This document shows, piece by piece, positions 1 to 4,630 of a stretch of DNA of 8,902 nt (position 1 is its first letter; each line of letters opens with the position of its first letter). The notes beneath the pieces were generated by a model, which searched no databases, had not been told where the DNA came from, and was given only the letters and a program-made list of their open reading frames with translations. Source of the stretch: Candidatus Zixiibacteriota bacterium (lineage in GTDB: Bacteria > Zixibacteria > MSB-5A5 > WJJR01); assembly GCA_014729565.1 (NCBI GenBank), contig WJJR01000385.1, forward strand, positions 1-8,902. The letters run 5' to 3'. Made by a program: the position numbers and the translations under genes.

Positions 1-259
1 ACCAGTTTCGCAGGTAGCGTCCGACAACAAACCCATCGCCGCCGTTATTGCCCCGTCCACAGACAATCCCGATCGGCCGTCCCGAAACGTCGCCGTCGCA
101 CAGCTCATCGCGGATGATTTCGGCCACGCCCCGGCCGGCGTTTTCCATCAGCGTCAGGCTGGGAATGTCCATGCCCTCAATCGCACGGCTGTCGATGGAG
201 CGCATCTGCTCAGCCGTGGTGATCCGGGGAAGATCGGAGGGATTCATGACCGCGGTCAT
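1..259 (-). CDS. nnr: NAD(P)H-hydrate epimerase (YjeF N-terminal domain), 3' end outside window
   Basis: The first 86 residues of a YjeF_N/Nnr protein are visible; the gene runs off the left edge. This domain epimerises damaged R-NAD(P)HX to the S form so that a dehydratase can restore NAD(P)H. The visible part has the usual N-terminal helix (Thr-Ala-Glu-Gln-Met-Arg-Ser-Ile-Asp), the segment LTLMENAGRGVAEII (about residues 36-50), and the family's glycine/asparagine-rich loop CGRGNNGGDGFVVGRYL (about 68-84). Whether the C-terminal ADP/ATP-dependent dehydratase domain is fused, as in many bacteria, cannot be seen. I start it at the ATG whose bases overlap the pyrF stop (ATGA), because an AAGAAGAA purine run lies just upstream; a second in-frame ATG four codons on has no such run. 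The overlap with pyrF suggests coupled translation. Confidence 0.9.
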   Translation of the reverse strand, partial: MTAVMNPSDLPRITTAEQMRSIDSRAIEGMDIPSLTLMENAGRGVAEIIRDELCDGDVSGRPIGIVCGRGNNGGDGFVVGRYLRNW

Positions 260-1074
260 TTCTTCTTGTGATCGAGTGCGGCCGCCATCTGGCCCACATA
301 CCATTCGGCGCGCCTGGCTGCCGCTTCGGTGAAATCGCCTTTATTGGACTGATAGAGAATATCGCGCGAGACGTTGATCACCGCCGGGACTTCACCGTCC
401 TGGGTACCGATCCGTACCGATGATTCGAGATCCCCACCCTGAGTACCGACGCCCGGAATCAGGATCGGCCATTCCGGCGCCAGCCGTCGCACATTGGCCA
501 GCAATTCCGCGTGCCGCGCGCCGACGACGAGCCCGCACGGCTTGTTGAAGCGTCTCAGTAACATGATGATACGCTCATAGATACGGTGCTCCCCGCCGGT
601 CACGGTTTGGATGTCGGCGGAGCCGGGATTGGAGGTGAGACACAGCACCAGGGGGGTCTTTTCGGGGTCGTCGAAGTAGGGTTCGAGCGAATCACGACCC
701 AAAAACGGATTCACCGTCGCGGCGTCGCCGCCGAGGTGGTTGAACACATACTTCGCGTACATCCGCGCGGTATTGCCGATATCGCCGCGTTTGCCGTCGA
801 TGATGATCGGAATCTCTTCGGGCATATCGGCCAGCAGCCGTTCCAGTTGGGCCAACCCGCTCGATCCATGCGATTCGAAGAACGCCAGATTCGGCTTGTA
901 GGCGGCCGCGTAGTCCCGCGTCGCCTCGACAATGCGTCTGCAGAAATTGAACAGCGGCTTCGGGCCCGACGCGATCGAGTGCGGCATTTTCTCCACATCG
1001 GGATCGAGCCCAATGCACAAAATCCCCTTCGTCTTTTTGGTTCGCCCCGCCAGCTTCTCCAGCAGTGCCGTCAT
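256..1074 (-). CDS. pyrF: Orotidine 5'-phosphate decarboxylase (subfamily 2)
   Basis: This 272-residue cytoplasmic TIM-barrel enzyme converts OMP to UMP and CO2, the last step of de novo UMP synthesis. The catalytic loop is IIDGKRGDIGNTA, with Asp93, Lys95 and Asp98 as the D-x-K-x-x-D catalytic array. Other family segments are ILCIGLDPD (18-26), AAYKPNLAFFE (57-67), VNPFLGRDSLEPY (121-133), and the phosphate-binding region PGVGTQGGD (207-215) followed by VNVS-like INVSRDILY (233-241). Length and motifs fit the longer second subfamily (as in mycobacteria and myxobacteria) rather than the approximately 230-residue E. coli type. An AGAGGGG ribosome site (1080-1086) lies 5 nt before the ATG. It sits on the same strand as pyrK/pyrD but 1.78 kb downstream of them, and overlaps the following nnr gene by 4 bp. 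Confidence 0.97.
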   Translation of the reverse strand: MTALLEKLAGRTKKTKGILCIGLDPDVEKMPHSIASGPKPLFNFCRRIVEATRDYAAAYKPNLAFFESHGSSGLAQLERLLADMPEEIPIIIDGKRGDIGNTARMYAKYVFNHLGGDAATVNPFLGRDSLEPYFDDPEKTPLVLCLTSNPGSADIQTVTGGEHRIYERIIMLLRRFNKPCGLVVGARHAELLANVRRLAPEWPILIPGVGTQGGDLESSVRIGTQDGEVPAVINVSRDILYQSNKGDFTEAAARRAEWYVGQMAAALDHKKK

Positions 1075-1079
1075 CTCGA

Positions 1080-1086
1080 CCCCTCT
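1080..1086 (-). promoter_or_regulatory. Ribosome binding site of pyrF
   Basis: On the minus strand this reads AGAGGGG, 5 nt before the ATG at 1074. It supports the chosen start and shows that pyrF has its own translation signal rather than relying on coupling to an upstream gene. Confidence 0.7.
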
Positions 1087-1128
1087 GTGTTAGAACAGGT
1101 TCTCCGTCATAAGTCGGCGTTTATCCCA

Positions 1129-1143
1129 CGGGCCTTAGGCCCG
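1129..1143. other. Palindrome in the pyrF leader
   Basis: CGGGCCT-T-AGGCCCG is a perfect inverted repeat with 7-base arms around one base; as RNA it would form a 6 bp GC-rich stem with a 3-nt loop. It lies 55 bases upstream of pyrF on the non-coding side. No T-run follows on either strand, so it is not a typical intrinsic terminator. It could be an operator, a leader hairpin, or chance in GC-rich DNA. Confidence 0.45.
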
Positions 1144-1228
1144 CATACGCGCCGCCAAGGTAGAAACGACCGGTCACCTCAGCAAGAGGGAGACGAGAGA
1201 TATTCGGAGAATTGGTCAGAATCCCTTC

Positions 1229-1258
1229 GGCAATGACTGAACCGGTATCGGCATTGCC
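1229..1258. other. Inverted repeat between hypothetical gene and pyrF
   Basis: GGCAATG (1229-1235) and CATTGCC (1252-1258) are perfect 7-base arms around a 16-base loop that itself holds a CCG/CGG pair. It lies about 45 bases past the stop of the minus-strand hypothetical gene, where a terminator would be expected, but no T-tract follows. The stretch 1075-1303 otherwise contains no gene I can support. Confidence 0.4.
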
Positions 1259-1303
1259 AGTCAACCAAATCGAACAGGCTTCGCCATCACGACTTGGCTT
1301 CCG

Positions 1304-1699
1304 TCAGCCGGCAGACAACTTCGTAGCACGGGACACCGATGGAGACGTTGGCGGGTGAACGTTCTGCACGATGCACAAACTCACTGGTCCCCATATAGCC
1401 TCAACCACTCTTGCAACTATTCGCAAGCGGCTGGCCTTGTAATACTCTGCGGTTTCCAACCGGGCATCCGCAACCGGTACAGCTTCACCTGACACCTGAT
1501 CGCCGATTTGGAATTGCTGCTTTGCATGAGCGGCTTTGCCGACGGCAATGGTGAACTCCCATCGGTCGCTCTCAATCGTTCCTCGGAGTCGCAACACATA
1601 CCTGAGGTAGCTGTGATGACGCTCATCGAAACGGCGCATCAGCCTGATACGGGGCTGGATCGCTATCAGGATGCCCTTCCAGGGGAGCTTCACAGACAT
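1304..1699 (-). CDS. Conserved hypothetical protein, apparently lacking the usual C-terminal half
   Basis: A 131-residue product. Residues 1 to about 95 match, as I remember it, an uncharacterised bacterial family beginning Pro-Trp-Lys-Gly, then IQPRIRL, FDERHHSYLRYVLRLRG (24-40), a central GDQVSGEAVPVAD (67-79), and ETAEYYKASRLRI (82-94). The predicted fold is a small beta-barrel; function unknown. In the family as I recall it, a second domain with several cysteines (a Cys-Ile-Trp-Gly-Cys segment) follows, giving about 200-230 residues. Here the last 35 residues are unrelated low-complexity sequence, so the gene may be truncated or frameshifted. The two other forward frames end soon (stops about 15 and 40 bases past this stop) and do not restore the cysteine domain. 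No Shine-Dalgarno site precedes the ATG; a promoter-like sequence lies directly in front. The family match is memory only. Confidence 0.6.
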   Translation of the reverse strand: MSVKLPWKGILIAIQPRIRLMRRFDERHHSYLRYVLRLRGTIESDRWEFTIAVGKAAHAKQQFQIGDQVSGEAVPVADARLETAEYYKASRLRIVARVVEAIWGPVSLCIVQNVHPPTSPSVSRATKLSAG

Positions 1700-1705
1700 G
1701 GAGGT

Positions 1706-1735
1706 ATGCTAACGCGGACCCTAATCGAAGGTCAA
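1706..1735 (-). promoter_or_regulatory. Candidate promoter placing the transcript start at the ATG (leaderless)
   Basis: On the minus strand TTGACC (1730-1735, five of six to the -35 consensus) is followed after 18 bases by TAGCAT (1706-1711, fits TAnnnT and four of six to TATAAT). Only six bases, ACCTCC, separate it from the ATG at 1699, so a start 7 nt after the -10 box would fall on the A of the ATG. The lack of a Shine-Dalgarno sequence agrees with a leaderless mRNA. Confidence 0.45.
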
Positions 1736-1779
1736 AACGAGAGATCCTCTGGCCCCACTGTCAGGGAGAAAGGCCATCT

Positions 1780-1834
1780 ATACGGTGATTGTTGTGAAAC
1801 TTAAAGGTATCAATACGGTATACTAAGCTATCAA
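1780..1834 (+). promoter_or_regulatory. Candidate promoter/operator of the membrane protein-XRE pair
   Basis: A good -10 box TATACT lies at 1819-1824, containing the palindrome GTATAC (1818-1823). No convincing -35 box sits at the normal distance; TTGTGA (1792-1797) would leave 21 bases. Direct repeats surround it: TATCAA at 1808-1813 and 1829-1834 (exactly 21 bases apart, on the same helix face, flanking the -10) and ATACGGT at 1780-1786 and 1813-1819 (33 apart). Such repeats over a -10 box would suit repression by the XRE protein encoded downstream. That is inference. Confidence 0.45.
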
Positions 1835-1861
1835 CGTGTGAATTAGACCACCCTACACCTT

Positions 1862-1867
1862 AAGGAG
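1862..1867 (+). promoter_or_regulatory. Ribosome binding site of the membrane protein gene
   Basis: AAGGAG, 7 nt before the ATG at 1875, is the strongest Shine-Dalgarno match in the window and fixes the start. Confidence 0.85.
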
Positions 1868-1874
1868 ATCTGAA

Positions 1875-2360
1875 ATGGAAAGACAACACGAGCGTGCCGA
1901 ACTGCAAGATCGGGTCCATTCACTGCTGGCCCTTGGTGCACTGCCCTTTTCGGCCATCTTGGTGCTGGATGCCTTTTCAGCGGGGACCGGCAATGCCGGA
2001 GTAGTCAACGCATTGTCCTGGGTGGCGAAGGGTCTTCTGGGGCTCGTTGTTGTTGTGCTGACGATATACATCGTACGGAAATGGCGTGCAGGGGGAGCGC
2101 GTGCACCGGAGACCGAGAGCTTCTCAACCACCATACTGTTCAAGGCTGCGACGCTCTCCTGGGGTGCCACCTTCATGCTTCTCGTTCAGTTCTACGACCG
2201 ATTGTTCCGCGGCAACGGTATCCTGGGCATTGCTGGACTGCCGTTAGAGCATTCAGGAGAAATCGTTGCGGCGTTCATGCTGCTGGTGTTCAGTATCAGC
2301 TACTTCGGGATGAACTTGTCCCTACAATGGGCAAGTGGCGAGAAGGTTGCGGATGAATAG
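1875..2360 (+). CDS. Small four-helix integral membrane protein, function unknown
   Basis: A 161-residue protein that I do not recognise by name. Four hydrophobic segments are visible, at about residues 16-34, 47-67, 89-107 and 128-146. The N-terminus is charged and polar (Glu/Arg/His/Gln rich), a basic loop with Arg-Lys-Trp-Arg follows helix 2, and a polar tail ends in Lys-Val-Ala-Asp-Glu. An even number of helices with a basic loop after helix 2 suggests both ends are cytoplasmic. No signal peptide cleavage site or enzyme motif is visible. The last 8 bases overlap the start of the XRE regulator gene, so the two are co-translated. Pairing of a compact XRE protein with a short multi-helix membrane protein is a common bacterial arrangement, so regulation of, or signalling by, this protein is plausible but unproven. 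Confidence 0.85.
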   Translation: MERQHERAELQDRVHSLLALGALPFSAILVLDAFSAGTGNAGVVNALSWVAKGLLGLVVVVLTIYIVRKWRAGGARAPETESFSTTILFKAATLSWGATFMLLVQFYDRLFRGNGILGIAGLPLEHSGEIVAAFMLLVFSISYFGMNLSLQWASGEKVADE

Positions 2361-2571
2361 CCTTCTTGACAATCGAATCAGAGTCTTCCGCGCCGAGCAT
2401 CGCATGAGCCAGAGCGACTTGGCGCGGGCGATTGGAGTGTCGCGCAAGACAATCAGCACCATTGAGGTTGGCCGTTTTGTGCCCTCCTCAGTGATTGCCT
2501 TGAAGATCGCGCGCTACTTCAATGTGCCGGTTGAGGACGTCTTCAGCCTCACCGATCAAGAGAAAGAATAG
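2353..2571 (+). CDS. Small XRE/Cro-CI family transcriptional regulator
   Basis: A 72-residue DNA-binding protein that is almost only a helix-turn-helix domain. Residues 7-13 (NRIRVFR) form helix 1; MSQSDLARAIGVS (18-30) is helix 2 and turn; RKTISTIEVGRFVPS (31-45) is the recognition helix and following loop; ALKIARYFNVPVEDVF (49-64) closes the five-helix fold. It resembles the short YgzD/YozG-type XRE proteins of about 65-75 residues. I choose the ATG at 2353 because AGAAGG lies 6 nt upstream; an in-frame GTG at 2335 would add six residues. The start lies inside the end of the membrane-protein gene (8-base overlap). It probably binds its own promoter region; the repeats near 1808-1834 are the obvious candidate site. 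Confidence 0.93.
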   Translation: MNSLLDNRIRVFRAEHRMSQSDLARAIGVSRKTISTIEVGRFVPSSVIALKIARYFNVPVEDVFSLTDQEKE

Positions 2572-2586
2572 TCACTGATAGTGACT
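2570..2586. other. Perfect inverted repeat overlapping the stop codon of the XRE gene
   Basis: AGTCACT-GAT-AGTGACT is a perfect 7 bp repeat around 3 bases, starting on the last two bases of the TAG stop. No T-run follows on the plus strand, so termination is doubtful. It may be a 3' mRNA-stabilising hairpin or a protein site. Confidence 0.45.
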
Positions 2587-2803
2587 CCTGCCACCCGGCT
2601 GGTACACCAGGGCGGAGAAACCTACCTGTACGAAGTATTCATCTCTCTGGGGAAAGGGCCACGTTTGGGCAATGATGGTGGGGACGACACCCTCTTCGGA
2701 ATGCAGACTTTTCAAGGCAAGACACAATAACAGTTCACTGAATAATATCACGAGCGGACTTAAGAAACGGACGGCCGGGTACACCATCCGCCGCAACCAG
2801 TTC
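2587..2803. other. Intergenic stretch between convergent genes, no supported gene
   Basis: Between the XRE gene and pyrD no reading frame has both a ribosome site and recognisable protein. The 9-mer GGTACACCA occurs twice (2601-2609 and 2778-2786), and CTGG-TACA-CCAG is a small palindrome at 2599-2610. A minus-strand frame (2572-2787) could encode a 71-residue peptide with one hydrophobic segment but has no Shine-Dalgarno site. It may be remnant DNA. Confidence 0.4.
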
Positions 2804-2850
2804 TCCCACGGTAGAAGCGCGAGACAGCCAGCGTTCGGCGCTGCGTGGGA
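2804..2850 (-). other. Nested hairpin just past the pyrD stop
   Basis: TCCCACG (2804-2810) pairs with CGTGGGA (2844-2850), and directly inside it CAGCG (2829-2833) pairs with CGCTG (2839-2843) around TTCGG. In the pyrD transcript it begins 7 nt after the stop codon. It lacks a downstream T-tract, so a Rho-independent terminator is uncertain; a 3'-end stabilising or Rho-assisted structure is equally possible. Confidence 0.45.
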
Positions 2851-2857
2851 ATGAATA

Positions 2858-3787
2858 CTAAGCCTCCAGCCGCCCCACCAAATTTGACACGGACTCGACT
2901 TCCATTTGAGCCAGGTAGTCGCTGAGTTGTTGGGCGATGTCGATTGGTGCTTTGGGGCTGCGGAAGATTGCGGTGCCGACTTGGACGGCTGAGGCGCCGA
3001 CGATGAGGAATTCGGCAGCGTCGAGGCCATTGGCAATTCCGCCGATGCCGATGACCGGGATTTCGACGGCCCGTACGATCTTGTAGACTGCCGCGAGTGC
3101 TACCGGTTTGATCGCCGGACCGGAAAGGCCACCGGTTACGTTGGAGAGACGCGGACTCAGTTTCCAGTGATGTACTGCCATGCCGACAAGGGTGTTGATC
3201 GCCGAAATCGCATCGGCCCCGGCTTGTTCTGCGGCCACCGCCAGTGCGGCGATGTTGTTGGTGTTGGGTGTCAGCTTAACAACCAATGGTGTCTTCGTGA
3301 CAGTCCGCACACCGGCCACACACTCACCGATCCAGGATGGATCCGATCCCTGATCGATTCCTTTCTCGACATTCGGACAGGAGAGATTCAATTCGAGGAG
3401 ATCGACACCGTCCTGACCATCGAGACGTTTGGCCAACTCGACATAATCATCAATGGAATTGCCGACAATGTTGACCACGGCGCGCGTCTTCATGCGTTGC
3501 AATCGCGGCAGTTCTTCGGCAATGAATGCGTCGATTCCTTTGTTTTGCAGACCAATGCAGTTGAGCATTCCCGATGCGGTTTCGCAGGTGCGCGGATACG
3601 GATGACCCGGACGTGGTTCTAATGACACGGACTTCGTCACCAATGCACCAAGCTTGCTCGGATCGGTGTGTCGCTCGATCTCTTCGCCGGTTCCTGCTGT
3701 TCCCGATGCGGTCCAAATCGGTGTCGCAAACTCGACACCGGCAATGGTCACATGCAAATCAGGTGCTTTGGTCTTCTTAGGGCCCAT
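2858..3787 (-). CDS. pyrD: Dihydroorotate dehydrogenase B (NAD+), catalytic subunit, class 1B
   Basis: A 309-residue FMN enzyme that oxidises dihydroorotate to orotate, step four of UMP synthesis, in the cytoplasm as a heterotetramer with PyrK. Class 1B is indicated by the catalytic cysteine in LELNLSCPN (Cys137), where membrane-bound class 2 enzymes have serine, and by the pyrK gene next to it. Other landmarks are ASGTAGTG (27-34), TKSVSLEPRPGHPYPR (51-66), NCIGLQNKG (76-84), VVKLTPN (169-175, FMN-binding Lys171), AINTL (196-200), TGGLSGPAIKP (218-228), GIGGI (247-251) and GASAVQVGTAIF (264-275, phosphate loop). Length is normal. Its ATG follows the pyrK stop after 6 bases with no evident Shine-Dalgarno site, which suggests translational coupling to pyrK. 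It is the last gene of the operon. Confidence 0.98.
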   Translation of the reverse strand: MGPKKTKAPDLHVTIAGVEFATPIWTASGTAGTGEEIERHTDPSKLGALVTKSVSLEPRPGHPYPRTCETASGMLNCIGLQNKGIDAFIAEELPRLQRMKTRAVVNIVGNSIDDYVELAKRLDGQDGVDLLELNLSCPNVEKGIDQGSDPSWIGECVAGVRTVTKTPLVVKLTPNTNNIAALAVAAEQAGADAISAINTLVGMAVHHWKLSPRLSNVTGGLSGPAIKPVALAAVYKIVRAVEIPVIGIGGIANGLDAAEFLIVGASAVQVGTAIFRSPKAPIDIAQQLSDYLAQMEVESVSNLVGRLEA

Positions 3788-3793
3788 GACTGA

Positions 3794-4624
3794 TCAGAAG
3801 ATGATATCCGCGGCGTTGAACACGGGACCGTCGCGGCACACGCGGGAGAAGGTTTCGTAAGCACTCCCATCACGCCGCCGCACCACACACCCCATGCATA
3901 CACCGAATCCACACGGCATCGACCGTTCCAGCGACACATAGCACGGAATCGAAAACGACTCACACTCTTCCGCCAGCGCCGCCATCATCGGTTCCGGTCC
4001 GCATCCGTAGACGACGCTCCGCTCCGGATCGAGTAATTCCTTTTCAACATCTTCGCGTAACCGCATCACGATCGTACCGTGATAGCCGCGTGAACCGTCA
4101 TCAGTGGCCCACTGAACGCGGATGCCGAATTTGCCCAACTTGTACGGTTTGGTTGTGAGGTCCTTCGTGCGCGCACCGAGCATGATCAGCGGCAGGCGCT
4201 TGCGATCGATTTCATTACCCCGTGCCCTTTTGACCATCGCTCCGGCCAGTTCATACGCCCACAGCCGTAGCGGCGCCATTCCCAGGCCGCCACCGACGAG
4301 AATGGCTCGGCGTCCTTTCGGTGGCGCTGGAAAGCGGTTACCGAGTGGGCCAAGTGTGTCCACTTCGGCGCCCTTCTCTAACCGCGAGAGTGAACGTGTC
4401 CCTTCACCGAGCACCTGATGCAGCACGTCGAATGTGCCCTTGTCCGGATCAGTCGCATAGACCGACAAGGCACGCCGAAACAGGTTATGCCCATCCGGCA
4501 ACACATGCACGAATTGTCCCGCGTGGGCAGAGCGTGCCACGGTTGGCTGGTGGAATCGCTGCTGGTAGATGGCCGGACCAACGGCCTTTGTCGAGACCAG
4601 CCGGGACGTATGCGTGATATTCAC
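3794..4624 (-). CDS. pyrK: Dihydroorotate dehydrogenase B (NAD+), electron transfer subunit
   Basis: A 276-residue flavoprotein of the ferredoxin-reductase type that passes electrons from PyrD's FMN through a 2Fe-2S cluster and FAD to NAD+. The FAD-binding segment is FRRALSVYA with R-A-L-S at 51-54. LGPLGNRF (91-98) and ILVGGGLGMAPLR (108-120) belong to the flavin/NAD domain, and YGCGPEPMM (206-214) is the NAD-binding end. Four cluster cysteines are present, in CGFGVCMGC (238, 243, 246) and RVCRDGPVF (263), the PyrK spacing. The start is GTG; no other usable start near it is evident, and no strong ribosome site is seen, so coupling to the lipoprotein gene 6 bases upstream is likely. All expected cofactor residues are intact. 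Confidence 0.97.
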   Translation of the reverse strand: MNITHTSRLVSTKAVGPAIYQQRFHQPTVARSAHAGQFVHVLPDGHNLFRRALSVYATDPDKGTFDVLHQVLGEGTRSLSRLEKGAEVDTLGPLGNRFPAPPKGRRAILVGGGLGMAPLRLWAYELAGAMVKRARGNEIDRKRLPLIMLGARTKDLTTKPYKLGKFGIRVQWATDDGSRGYHGTIVMRLREDVEKELLDPERSVVYGCGPEPMMAALAEECESFSIPCYVSLERSMPCGFGVCMGCVVRRRDGSAYETFSRVCRDGPVFNAADIIF

Positions 4625-4630
4625 AGTGAT

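Noticed and set aside
586..1236. A 216-codon plus-strand open frame opposite pyrF.
   Set aside because: It is opposite a certain pyrF with all catalytic residues, and its translation is low-complexity Arg/Gly/His typical of antisense frames.
1229..1258. The GGCAATG/CATTGCC inverted repeat as an intrinsic terminator.
   Set aside because: The loop is long (16 bases) and no T-run follows on either strand, so it is listed only as an inverted repeat.
2601..2786. The 9-mer GGTACACCA repeated 177 bases apart in the convergent intergenic region.
   Set aside because: Only two copies, with poor similarity beyond the core, and no array or mobile element structure around them.
2572..2787. A minus-strand frame for a 71-residue peptide with a hydrophobic segment, downstream of pyrD.
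   Set aside because: No Shine-Dalgarno site, no recognisable similarity, and the frame is simply the continuation of a non-coding frame through pyrD. The composition is compatible with chance.
1124..2811. The 8-mer TCCCACGG occurs at 1124-1131 and 2804-2811, near both edges of the island between pyrD and pyrF, like a target-site duplication.
   Set aside because: Eight bases recur easily by chance in this composition, the copies are not at exact symmetrical boundaries, and no transposase or integrase is present.
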